Assembly (NCBI GenBank): GCA_002189035.1 | Contig: NEEC01000013.1 | Span: 992,001-1,056,000, forward strand | Origin: Utricularia gibba | Lineage: Eukaryota; Streptophyta; Magnoliopsida; Lamiales; Lentibulariaceae | Reading direction: 5' to 3' | DNA: 64,000 nucleotides | Part shown: piece by piece, positions 17,032 through 28,717 of the stretch | How positions within the stretch are numbered: position 1 is the first letter of the stretch | Layout: each line of letters starts with the position of its first letter | Program-made: the position numbers and the translations under genes | Notes under the pieces: generated by a model | What the model was told of the DNA's origin: nothing | What the model saw: the letters and a program-made list of their open reading frames with translations, nothing else | Database searches by the model: none

Positions 17032-17781
17032 ACTGGTATTCCAGGAGGGTTTGCCTGCTGCCCCCCTGTGACACAATGTTATGCTACCATTCTCTTTACG
17101 CTTCAAAAAAGAACCTGTATTTCTATCTCCTAGGACATATAGTGCTGATTCATACCTCGATTCATGGAGCTAAAAGCTACTTTTAATACACTGGAATTTA
17201 GCTCTGAATGATTGATTAGCATGTTCATTTTCTGCTCTTTGTGTGTTTCGTTTTATGTTGCAAATGGTGTGCTTTGTTTCTTAAGGTGGCTTGGGTTTCG
17301 CTACTTGTATATAAGTGTACGTACGCATAATTTATTGGGAGTTGGTGGGGAATGCAGCAGCAACCTTTGTATGAACATTGCTAATGGGATGGGATGATTT
17401 GTAACTGCCGACTTCCCCTTCGTCTTTTCTTCTCATCATCGCCAATCCGGGCCATTTGCCTGTTTTCCGTCTGTTTTTCCCTTTTCACTGTTGCAATAAC
17501 TTGTTATTGCCTTTTCTTTTCTTTTTTCGGGGAAAGCAAGCAGCCTTCCAAGGAGAAAGGAAGTTTTGGTCGTGAGAGATGTTGGATGATGAACAAAAGG
17601 CTTCATCTTCTTTCTGATTCAACTCTCTGCCTCAGTATTCCATGCAAGCATCTTTTGTTTGACATTGGATTGAACTTATTTGAGTTATTAGTCAGCAGAA
17701 CACATTTTAAATTGATATTTTTTTTTTGGTGGGATTTGATTGATGGGGACCGATTCGCAGTTTGATTGGGGAACTGGGAGA
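17032..17781. other. CDC48 3' region and EDR2-like upstream region
   Basis: The stretch carries pyrimidine-rich, non-coding DNA. The first few hundred bases are probably the CDC48 3' untranslated region and the rest the leader or promoter of the next gene. The open stretch at 17394-17765 has no recognisable family. Confidence 0.5.
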
Positions 17782-20700
17782 ATGGAGAGATGGTTGTATT
17801 TGACTCGCTGCAACTGGTTTGGTCTTCATTATTTGAGAAGACGTTACTTCGTCCTTCAGAATCACTTGCTTGAGAGATTCAAAGATGTCCACTTTCAGAT
17901 TTCCAGCTTTTCGTCCTTCCTGCTGTGTTTTGCACTTGATGATGCAAGAATGTTAATTAAATCTCAATTAATCTTGGGAGAGGGAGGATCCAGAGAAAGG
18001 TATCCAGTAAGTGTTTTTATTTGACTGCTAGCCTATAGGATTGATTGAAATGTCAATGAAATCAATCAGTGAATGATAATTTTTCTCCCTTTTGTCGTGA
18101 GGAGCGGCGTTGCAGGTCATTTTCATTTTTACCGTGCACAAGACTTCCGTTAATAATGATCCTCTAAAGGTCAATGAGCTTCATTTTTTGGTTTACTTGT
18201 AATATCTCATTTTGATTTATGCCGAATCAGTAATTTTAACTTACGTATAGTTTGGAGGAGAGGCTCCTGATGAAGCTACGAGATGGATCGAGGCGATACA
18301 AGAATCAGCTTTGAAGGGTAAAGTTGCTCTCTGTGTTATGATGATGGGTGCGAATTTTCACAAAACTAAGTTGTCCACTTGCAGTCAGACTGGAGTCAAG
18401 TAGGCCTCAGATCATCTGGATGTGAGCTATCATCAAGGAGATCGCAATCCTGAGTATTATGAGGTTATTTTACAAAACCTACGTGCTAAAATGAATTTTT
18501 AAATTCCCATCCAATATAGTAGTTGCTCCTCTTCATGTGATGCTAATCTTGATATTGGATTACCAGGATGCTGAAAGTTTTGTATAAGTAAGTTGTGTCA
18601 TTATAAGCCTTTTTTGTTGAATTCTTCTGTACTTACTGCCTATTTTAATATTTTTAAGGCCAAGCTGTTCTGATAAGCACGCCCCTCCAATTGACTGGAC
18701 AGTCGACACATCTTCAAGAACGGATGTTGTTGCTCCAGGAACTTGGAAACTCCTTGGCTGCAAAGATGGTGCATGCTTCTCTCATTGCTTTCTCTTATTA
18801 ACGTAAAGTGTTTTTAATATATTTAAGAAAAATGTAGGCCTTAGATTATATAAAGAGGCTAAAGATAAAGAATCTCATGCTAAGGTATGCTATAAATGTT
18901 AATCGTAGTATCAACAATTACGTTTCATAAGCAGCTTCTCAATTTCATAGTGGGATGATCATCCTGCAATTATGGCTGTTGGTGTACTTGATGCAACCTC
19001 AAAAGTGATTTTCGAGACAATCATGTCGCTTGGTTCTTTGAGATCAGAGTAAGTGTTCCTTGGTAACCCGAGAACATTGCGCAGATGGTCGCTATTATGG
19101 TTAATTTTTTTCCTCATTAATGCGGGGGGGGGGGGGGGGGGGGTTGTTAGAAAGATGGTATTCATCTCTATATGCTGAGTATTATCTGCAGAATGGGAGA
19201 ACGTGTTTAGTGGGTCTTAAGCCTAATCGAAAACCAATGGTTAGGAATGGAGAAGCGTGCTGTTTTGTGAAGGGCAGAGTAACTCTTACAAGAAAAAAAT
19301 CTGAGATGGACGACTTTCCTTTCTCTGATGGATAAATTTTTTATATAAGCTCAAGATGTCAAGGATCTCTCTAGATAGCTTCAACAAACTCTTTGTTTCT
19401 CCTAAGGATGCCAAGTTTGTTTAGAAAAGCAAAGAAAAGAACAGGGTTTATTCTGGATGTTATAATCAAGTCTGCATACTAATGATTGTGGTTTCTCGGT
19501 AGGGGGGTAAATATGCCCTGAGGTATCAAAACTAGTTACATTGTTCTTTTTATACAATTCTAATATTTGTGCAGATGGGACTTTTGCTGTGAAAAAGCTT
19601 CTGTTATTGAACATGTAGATGGTAATACAGATATAATTCATATGGTTTTCCATCGTCACTGGCTTCCCTGGTGTGTTTCATGCCTTTCATTTCTGTGCTA
19701 TCCTTTGTTCCCTTTCTTGATTGTCTTCAACGAGTTGATGTGTGGTACTACAACCTGCTGCAGGGGCATGCGGAGAAGGGATCTTTTGTTGCAGCGCGAT
19801 TGGCGATGCGAGGATGATGGCACATATGGTAAAAGTAGGAGTATTTTGAATGTTAAGAGTATTTCAAATTGACACCAATCATTGTTTGCATGCAGTAATT
19901 CTTTATCAATCTGTATTTCATCAGAGGTGCCCACGAAAAAGAGGCTGCGTACGTGCCTGCCTTAAAAGTATTGAGTTTCTCACTATTTACTCTTTCATTA
20001 ACTGGTTTTTACATTTTCAAGTGTGATCTAGAAACTTCTTTGTAGTAGCATTATCATGATGATTAATTCTTTTATTTTGATATATATGAAGTGCAATGGG
20101 ATATTATGACAGGTGGAGGATATGTCATAACTCCGGTTAACCAAGGAAAACAATCCATTGTAAAGCATATGCTTGCCATCGATTGGAAATTCTGGAGATC
20201 TTATGTGCAGATATCTTTTTCCAGATCAATGACAACAATCATGTTGGGAAGATTGGCTGGTCTGTTTCACTTTTATTTCTCCTTCTATTATTGGAGTTTT
20301 TCTTTTTATCTACAGATTATTTGAGGTGGAATGATTATTCCCCTAAGATTCTCTGCCGTGTTCATCTAAATTTTCTTTGTTCATTCTTGTTGATACATGA
20401 ACATTGAGTGTGTCGTGCCAATACGTCTAGTATACTTGATTTATGCTTTAAAAAAGAAACTTATTTCTTAAACCACTTTTGGTTTTTGTTCAATTTCAAT
20501 TGTTTGATTTATAGCCTTAAGAGAGATGCTTAGAGCCAAAACAGATTCCTCAGCACCTGGTTTCTCGACTGGAGAACTACTGAGCAGTAGCCGCAGGCAG
20601 GAAGCAAGGTTAATGAAAGTTGAAGTTCCAACTAGATTGGAAAATGGGCATGCCAGAGAGGATATGGAACAAGAACCAATGAAAATGCGATCTGAAAACT

Positions 20701-22755
20701 TCAGTCTCATTGGATTCAATGATGCAGAAGATGAATTCTTTGATGTCACAGAACCTCTTGATTATGAATCGTGTGAAAATTCTGCTTGGCCATCTGACCG
20801 CAGTCCTGAAACTCATGCTCAGGTGCTGTATGCTGCTTTCCGGTATTACATAAAGCTTGAATATTTCGCTTCCAAACATTCTACTAGTTATGTTTTTGTC
20901 TGATGAGTATTTTTGTGTTTTAGCTTACATATTTCTTGTTGTTGAAGTATGAAAGGAAACGCAACCTATCAATTGCTTCTAGTATTGTTAAAAGGTTCCA
21001 TGGCCTTACTGGTACGTTAATTCGTCCACCTCTTTCTGCTGGTTTGTTCTTATTGGATGATGGGAATGCTGTAGTAGTTTCAGACCTCTTAATGTTGCAG
21101 TTCAGAAGAAGTCTTGTGTAGACATGCACACGAAGGCAAGGGAAGGCATTCAGTGCAAACACGGATACACGCTTCCAAGGGATCCCACTTGTAACATGCT
21201 TTGTAGTTGGAACATTTCTGATTCCTCGTCTTTCCTTGTTCGTGGGAGGACTTATTTAACTGACAGATACAAGGTAGCGTGGCAGCTAAATAAATCCACA
21301 CACTAATAGGGCACCTGGCTGCTTCTTTTTCAACAACGGGAATGTGTCAATGGATCTGTTTGAAATCCATTTGGATGTTCATTCTCAATTTTTACATTAG
21401 ACCACAAATGTAAACTCCGAATGATTTCTTTAATGTGATTTCTCCTATCAGGTAAAAGCAAAAGGTACCCTGATGGAGATGGTGGGAGTAGATTGGTTGA
21501 AATCAGACAAGAGGGAAGATGATCTCGGAGGGCGGCCTGGTGGCATAGTCCAGGTTGGCTATTCTTTGTTAACATCTCAGCTCTTAGTTTTCATGATCTC
21601 CTTTCAATTGATCTTAGGATGTTGCTACAGAAATACGCTTCTAAAGGAGGTTCAGAATTCTTCTTCATTGTTAACATACAGGTGATTCTTTCTTTTGTTC
21701 AATTCATATCTTCGGTTTAGTTTTTCCTTTCTACAATCTATCTTCTGCTTATCAAAACCAGGTCCCAGGTTCAACAACTTACAACCTGGCTTTATACTAC
21801 ATGTTAACTACCCCATTGGAAAAGGTTCCTTTACTGGAGAGCTTTGTCAATGGGGATGATGCTTATAGAAACTCTAGGTTCAAGCTCATACCATGTATTT
21901 CTACGGTAAGCTCACTGCAGCAACAAAAAATCTGCCGTTGTTCTAATGATATGCAGCTTTTCATATATTGGATTACTTACACGATGTTCTTGCCACTATT
22001 TTTGCATTATCAACATCAGGGCTCGTGGATAGTCAAGCAAAGCGTTGGGAAAAAGCCATGCCTAATCGGCCAAGCCTTGGAAATTAACTATTTCCGTGGG
22101 AAAAACTACCTTGAGGTATAGTTTAGAAAAGTGATTTGCACTTGAGGCCTGCTTTACTTAGTGGATCAATTTCATTTTGCTATGAAGCTTGGGGTTGACA
22201 TTGGTTCGTCGACCGTGGCGAGGGGCGTCGTCAGCCTTGTTCTTGGCTGTCTTCGCAATTTAGTCATTGAGATGGCGTTCTTGGTGCAGGTAAAAAGTGA
22301 TATGTTGTAGTTTTCCTTAGAGTTTGTTTGATCCGGGAAACAACACATAACTTCTAACTCCCTTTAGCTAAGCGTTTGTACTCAATAGTGCATGTTGGCT
22401 GTAGTGCTCATAATGCAAATATGTTGCCATTCCCAGTGCAAAAAGAGTAGGTTTCTGGTGTTTATATTATCTATCGCTAAATGCTTTTCCAGGGAAATAC
22501 TCCAGACGAGCTGCCGGAAAGTCTCATTGGAACATGTCGACTCAACTACTTGGATATTTCCAAGGCTTTGATGGTAAGACCACAAGCCCGAAACAAGAAA
22601 CCACACCTTTTTTTTTTTTTTTTTTTTGAAGCAATGTGGGTGTTTATACCCAAACTTGTGACATATTTCATATTGTGTCATGATATCTGTTGCTTTGCGA
22701 TGCATCTCCTGTTGAATAGCTGAAAGGACTTGTTCTGCAATCCATTCAAGGTTGA
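17782..22755 (+). CDS. EDR2-like protein: PH, START and DUF1336 domains
   Basis: Recognised exons: 17782-17999 (PH start), 18116-18169, 18251-18317, 18659-18768, 18838-18884, 18951-19048, 19575-19670, 19764-19828, 19896-19967, 20113-20259, 20515-20822, 20948-21011, 21101-21273, 21452-21553, 21631-21681, 21772-21905, 22020-22115, 22188-22289, 22493-22573 and probably 22720-22755. Landmarks are FVLQNHLLERFK (PH), APGTWKLLGCKDG and WDDHPAIMAVGV (START), KHMLAIDWKFWRS, and KSDKREDDLGGRPGG, FVNGDDAYRNSRFKLIP and VDIGSSTVARG (DUF1336). EDR2 limits salicylate-dependent cell death in Arabidopsis. The closest recalled match is the At2g28320 type. Exon 1 needs one extra A near 17961 to continue into the conserved RIQRK end. 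One exon between 18318 and 18658 could not be placed cleanly. The last exon is the least certain. Confidence 0.85.
19124..19143 (+). repeat. G20 homopolymer in an intron
   Basis: Twenty consecutive G lie in the intron between exons 18951-19048 and 19575-19670 of the EDR2-like gene. A G20 tract is rare in plant DNA and is prone to slippage and to miscalling. Confidence 0.95.
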
Positions 22756-24742
22756 TAGGAATAGAGGAGTGCAGACTGAAAGTTACCACTCAAGCTACTC
22801 TTCCCCCCCATCTACATGGTGAGACACAGAGGTTTAAGGATTGTTTTTCTGCAATATCCCACAACTAGATCAAAGAACAGGAGGCTCCCGACATGCTGTG
22901 TTGCACCATTGCGGCCAGAAACCAGATGGGCCACGAATGAGATGTGAGCAGAATCTGGAAGGGGAGACCCAGTGTCTCCGTAGCTTGATGAACACTACCA
23001 GCTAGACTACCACCACCGGATCACAATGAGGATCAAATGAAGTAACCGAAGCAACTGCGGTAGCTCATGTTCCTAAGACAATAGACAAACAAGGGACAAT
23101 TGTGGGATCAATTATGTGATTGTAGGTGTGAGTTTTTGCATCTTCCATTTATGTGCAGTACAACGCACTACACTCCCCTATCAGACCCTCATCACACTGT
23201 CTAATCCCACCGGAAACATCGCCGGTCAGAGGTCCCCTCCGCGGTCTGTGGCCGGTCCCGACATGGAAGGAGATTTTGCAAGTTGAAACAGGGGGTTTCT
23301 CAAGAAATGGCGGTTCATTTTATTCTAGGGCATCAAATTTGGGAATTTAAGGCAACCAATTTGAAGTTAGATGGACACACACACACGTCTCTAAATTGGG
23401 TAGATACAAAGAATAATAAAAATAATAAAAAAAGAGACATGCCAAAATTCCAACCCTCAATTCTTTGGTTCGTGTAAAAAATTAATCATCGTAATCATGA
23501 TTAAATTTTTACATGTACAATGATCGGTTATATCATACACTTAAAGTCACTTTTGTAATACATTCCTATTTTTAGGTAATAATTTGGTTATAGATAGTAT
23601 TTATTAGAAAACATAATGGAATCATAATTCCGATAATTAATTAATTGCACCGTGTCCAATTTTTATTTACGAAAATAAATAAAGATGAATTATTTCCCCC
23701 ATTAGGCGGACCAACCCACATTTATGAATTTTTTTTTATTGAACATCCTTGTGAAAAGACGACTTCACCCCTCCGTTGCCTAATTACGATTATCTACTAA
23801 GCTTAATGGCTCAAGTTTTAATATGGATCATTTTATTGATTTTGGTATTTTTGAAGACTATAAAAAAACTTATTGAAAAAAATAAAAAGGATAATATTAT
23901 ATTTTGAATCATATAATTGACAACTTATGTTTCATAATAAAACAAATTAAATTGATCATTAACTCCCTCCTCCTCGATGAGTACAGAAGAGGTAGTTAAG
24001 GTAGTTAATGATGATTGATTGGTGGGGGTGGGATGGATTTTGCTCCTCCGGCCTCCCCAATTCAAGATCCCGATTACCACAGCGCAGGGAATTAAACCCC
24101 AACTGCCGCCTGCGCCAATGAATGCGTCCGCCCACCCGGGTTTTTTTGAAAAATACTGTGCGTGAGAAATGCATCTATGCATTTTTTTATGCATGATATG
24201 TGTGAGAAAAATGAAGTATGGTTAGATTTCAAAAACATCCCCGACCACCCCCCTGTTTGGATCCCATTCAAGCAAGTGCCCCCGCCATAGTAATGGATGT
24301 TTTTTCAATGAGCATCGTCGTCTACTGTGGAGCGGATCGGGTTGATTCGGATGGCACCATGCCTTCCCTGTGTTGTGGTCGAGGTGTGTTTCGGACATGG
24401 ATGGAATTCGAGCTTGTACTGAGCAAGAAAGAGATGATTCCGCCCGTGTTGGAATAATGATTTCACGAGCAAGTGTAACTAACTATACGGTAAACACATT
24501 AATAGGAGTTTGTAATGATGCTGGAAATTAGTGCCCCCAGACACGGGAGAACAGTGTGTCTTGTTGTCTCAATGCAGCACCCGCAACGGCGTCGTATTGG
24601 GTTTGACTTGTGCATATCAAAAGTGTATCCCTGTCGTCCGTCACGAGAAGAGAGCCGCAGATGTCTGGTCTGGTCTGCTTGTTTCGCTGATTGTGTCTGA
24701 TTCCTGTTGAATAATTCAGGTCTGTGCTCAATTTGCAAAGCG
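22756..24742. other. Intergenic region and ARF promoter
   Basis: Mixed-composition DNA to about 23400, AT-rich to about 23950, then moderately GC-rich up to the ARF start. No open stretch matches a known family. The last 700 bases probably include the ARF promoter and leader. Confidence 0.5.
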
Positions 24743-26438
24743 ATGGTTGAGAGTGACACCAGTGTGGACGTGGAGCTCTGGCACGCCTGCGCCGGCGGAA
24801 CGGTTGAGATTCCGACGGTGAATACTCGTGTTTTCTACTTTCCGCAGGGGCACGCCGAGCACGCGCTCGGGGCCGTCGATTTCGGGTCTCTGGGGAGAAT
24901 CCCACCTTTGATTCTTTGTAGAGTTGGTTATGTGAAGTATTTAGCCGATCCTGAGACGGATGAAGTTTACGCCAGAACAGGGCTGATTCCGTTGAAGAAC
25001 GATGAGGTTCTTGGTTTTCACGACGGGAGTACAATGTGCGAGTCCTCTGAAAACCCCATGTCTTTGGCCAAGACATTGACTCAGTCTGATGCGAACAGTG
25101 GCGGAGGGTTCTCGGTTCCTCGTTACTGCGCGGAGACCATTTTTCCGCCGTTGGATTACGGTGCTGATCCGCCGGCGCAGAGCTTGATCGCCAGAGACAT
25201 TCATGGGCATGCTTGGAAATTCCGACATATTTACAGAGGAACACCCAGGAGGCATCTTTTGACGACTGGTTGGAGTACTTTTGTCACCCAGAAGAGGCTT
25301 GTAGCTGGGGATTCCATCGCCTTCTTGCAGGCTGAGAACGGAGATCTTCGTGTGGGAATCCGGAGGGCGAAGAGGGAATCCGGAGCTTCATCCCTTTGGA
25401 ATAATGCTGTTGCCAACATGGCGGATGAGAAGACCGCAAGGGTGAGAGCAGAAGCAGTTGCCGAGGCTGCTTTCTTGGCGGCCAACGGCCGCCCTTTTGA
25501 GGTCGTATACTATCCTCAAGCTGGCACGCCGGAGTTCTGTGTAAGGGCGTCATCGGTGACGGAAGCCATGCGAATACAGTGGTGCCCCGGGTTGAGGTTC
25601 AAAATGCCTTTCGAAAACGAAGACTCCTCCAGGATTAGCTGGTTTATGGGCACTGTGGCCGCTGTCCAGTTCTATGATCCACAGCGTTGGCCTGGTTCTC
25701 CATGGAGACTGCTTCAGGTACTAGTAAGTGCTTCATCAGCATTTTCTCAGTTTCTTCTGACATTCTGTGTAATTCTCTATCCTTAGGTTATCTGGGACGA
25801 GCCTGATTTACTTCAAAATGTGAAGTCTGTGAGCCCTTGGCTGGTTGAAATGGTTTCACGCGTCCCTCCTATTTCCATCTCGAACATATCATCTCCAAGG
25901 ACGAATCTCCGGCTTCCACACCCGATGGGCTTTTCTGCGAATGGCCAACTTCCGATACCATCGTTTCTAGGCAATCCCCTCCGGCCAAGCAGTTGTATAC
26001 GGGATAATTTTACTGCAGGCATACAGGGAGCCAGGCAATATAATCATGCACATGGCACACCACTTTCTTCGGATCTCCATCTTAGCAATGAAATGCAGAT
26101 GGATCTCTTACCTCCTAGTTTCCCCAGCACGATGTCGCTGATATCAAGACTAGCGGCATCACAGACGATGATGAGGACATACCCTGCTTGTTGAGCATGG
26201 GTTGCAACACCAGTGAAGCAAAGTCAGAGAAAATGGATAATGGAGCAAGAATTCCTTCCTTTATCCTGTTTGGTCAGCCAATACTGACTGAGCAGCAAAT
26301 GTCGTCCCAGGACCAGCAGTCCAGTGAACAGTTTCTCCAGCACTAGAAAGCAGTCCCGTGATCAGCAGCAACTGGCCAGCCAATACTCACTTTAACAGAA
26401 GATGTCCCAGTAACTACGCCGAACCGTATGGCGTGTGA
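24743..26438 (+). CDS. Auxin response factor, ARF10/16/17 clade, lacking PB1 (two apparent frameshifts)
   Basis: Exon 1 is 24743-25717 and exon 2 is 25787-26438, about 542 residues if two single missing bases are allowed. It opens DVELWHACAGG, then the B3 DNA-binding domain (about residues 105-210, with SDANSGGGFSVPRY, RDIHGHAWKFRHIYRGTPRR and TTGWSTFV), then the Auxin_resp domain (EVVYYPQAGTPEF, MPFENEDSSRISWF). Exon 2 starts with WDEPDLLQNV and holds the miR160 site. Without correction translation stops at 26194. One base more near 26122-26125 (C run) restores the family block EDIPCLLSMG to FILFGQPILTEQQM, and one more near 26327 (A pair) leads into a Ser/Pro tail ending at 26438. No PB1 domain is visible before the next gene, unlike Arabidopsis ARF10 and ARF16. 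Clade C ARFs act as repressors. Confidence 0.9.
26017..26037 (+). promoter_or_regulatory. miR160 target site in ARF mRNA
   Basis: The 21-base segment AGGCATACAGGGAGCCAGGC plus a final A is complementary to plant miR160 except for the first base. It encodes the AGIQGARQ peptide seen in all clade C ARFs. Cleavage of ARF10/16/17 mRNAs by miR160 is established, so this ARF should be under miR160 control. Confidence 0.93.
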
Positions 26439-26784
26439 GTAGCATGCTCGCTCGGCCCGGATAACCTCTCACTAAACCACAGGATTCATAGTTTCTTCTC
26501 ATACACCGATTCTTCTTTGGGCTTGTTCTTCCGTCCATCCATCAAAAGAAATTAATTTTTTGACATGTACTCTGGCTGAAAACCAACCTCAGAAGTGAAG
26601 AAATACGAACTTGTTTTCTTGATGAGATCATCTGGCGAATAGCTGTCTGAAAACAGGAGAAAATAGCGTATTCAGAATTCCCGGTGGGTTTAGGACGAAA
26701 GTCGTAAGGCATAGCAAGTGACAAACAATGACTAGAATTCACAGGAGAAGCCTGATCCACCCACAGTATGATCCTCTGTATGAT

Positions 26785-27213
26785 TTATGTACAAAACCCC
26801 CGGGCCCCGATGGCCAGTACTTCACCGGAAACACCAGAGATCACAGCCAACCTCCTGACTATAACCAAATACCGCCGCTGCATAGCATTCTCAATGCCAT
26901 CTGCTTCCACGCCGACGAATTCCACAAGCTCGGTAATAAAAACATTGTCACATTGTCGAGTAAAGCTCCACGTTTCTGGACTACAGAAAAACGCAAATCC
27001 AACATCAACTTGAAGCACCACCAATCACGAAATTTTCACCCCTTCCAAATCCTAACCCGAGAACCAAGTAAAAAATTGAAATTCAGACCTCATCGGAGAG
27101 GAAGCGGAGAAAGGAGGTTCCAACTTCCAAACGTATATCGTCAATCCATCCCCACAGATTTCGAGGACAGACTGGGGCAAAAGCTCAGCTGAGGCTTGCC
27201 TCTGGATCTGCAT
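26785..27213 (-). CDS. Possible small two-exon gene, unrecognised
   Basis: On the minus strand an ATG at 27213 opens exon 27213-27089, ending at a GT donor. A second open exon, 26980-26785, begins after a TTTTTCTGTAG acceptor and the phases match, giving 106 residues. The first exon encodes a polar N-terminus with ICGDGLTIYVWKLEPPF; the second contains FITELVEFVGVEADGIEN. I do not recognise a family, and an alternative frame of exon 2 is also open. It faces the ARF gene convergently and the CASP-like gene divergently. It may be a real small gene, a leader of another transcript or chance. Confidence 0.3.
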
Positions 27214-27452
27214 CAACCCTAGTTCCGATTAGAAGATCGGCAACGAGATGGGAGCGGGAGGTAGGATTCGCTTGTGACGCTTTTGCGCCTTTACTCTTTG
27301 TTTATTGTTATTAATAATATTTTATTTTATTTTGTTTTGTTTCATTTTTCTCTTGGACCCAAAGTGGACAAAACGCGACAGAAAGTAGTTGGTTACCGTG
27401 GCGGTTCCTCCGAACTCTCCTGCGCTAAAGTTGCCGGCGAGAGTTTGCGTTG

Positions 27453-28717
27453 ATGGATCCGAGGCTGGGGGCGGTGCATCCAGTGGGTGCGCCGCTGGAG
27501 CAGACGGAGGGTGCGATACATGTGTTCCCGCCCCGCGCTAGGGTGAAGGATCTTCAGGGTATGCCGGGGACAATCGGCGGCGTGGTTCTGCGTCTCTTGC
27601 AATTTATATTTGCCGCTGTAGCACTCACAGTCATGGCGACCACCAGTGACTTTCCATCAGCCACTGCTTTTTGGTAATTTGACTTAATTGAACAGCTTAA
27701 TCTGAGGTTATTGTTTTTAGAAAAGGCTGATCGTCAATGGGTAATCGTAGCTGATGATTCATGTCGATGAAGCTCTGCTAAGAGGCAGCTTTTGGAAGAT
27801 TGAGTGTTGACGACTTAAGTTCTGATTAGCCTTTGCTTTTGCGCTTGATTATTTACTTGCTTCGTAAGATTATTGGGATATCGACATTGAGTTTTATTAT
27901 ACCCACAAGTCGTGTTGGCTTTCAAATGAGAGATAACTTCCATTTTTATTTGTTCGCTCTTATGGTGTTCCTGTTGCAGCCTGATTGATTTGATTTTGGT
28001 AAAGCTTAGAGGAGCATTGGTTTTTCTTCATTTCAGCAATATATCTCACCCCATAATTCCTCTTTCTGTATTAAATTTTGTTGCAAAACTATGGCACTGA
28101 AAGTTGTGTTACAGGTGTGACACCTTGTTCAAATTTGAACATTTCTATAGCCTCAATGGTTCCCAAAAAAAATTGAGTCATCACTTTAAAGCAAATGATT
28201 TACAGAACCCTGCACATTGCAAAATGAACTTTTTAATGCATGGCTAGCTTCATGTCTTCCTGAAAACAACAGAGCTACATTTTTTCTATGTTCTCCATCC
28301 ATGCAGTTACCTGGTTGCAGCAGCTAGTTTGCAGAGTTTATGGAGCCTTGTATTAGCAATTGTGGATGCCTATGCTCTTCTAGTAGGACGTGGTCTGCGG
28401 AACTCTAATGTTGTTGGTGTGTTTGCCATTGGGGATGGGGTAGGTCCCCTCATGAACTAATCACAATCAAGCTATAACAGAAACCTTGCTCTCCCCTTCA
28501 TCTCGGTGCTTTGTTGTTGCAGGTTACATCCACCCTGACATTTGCCGCGGCTTCGGCATCAGCAGGCATCACTGTTCTCATTGGCAATGACCTCGGAGTA
28601 TGTGGTAAAAATCACTGCACACAGTTTGAAACTGCGACAGCCATGGCCTTCCTCTGCTGGTTCACCACCATGCCTTCTTTCTTGTTCAATTTTTGGTCAC
28701 TGGCATCAAGAAGATGA
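27453..28717 (+). CDS. CASP-like membrane protein, CASPL5A type
   Basis: Three exons, 27453-27673, 28307-28439 and 28523-28717, join in phase to 182 residues, normal for the family. Four hydrophobic segments are visible, with [54 protein letters not shown] and [20 protein letters not shown]. The N-terminus [14 protein letters not shown] and [12 protein letters not shown] match CASPL5A proteins. CASP-like proteins are four-helix plasma-membrane MARVEL relatives; the CASP founders scaffold the Casparian strip, while the role of the 5A group is not well defined. The frame is intact. Confidence 0.92.

Noticed and set aside
24528-25244. A 238-codon open stretch on the minus strand
   Set aside because: It is the antisense shadow of the ARF B3 exon and shows no domain of its own.
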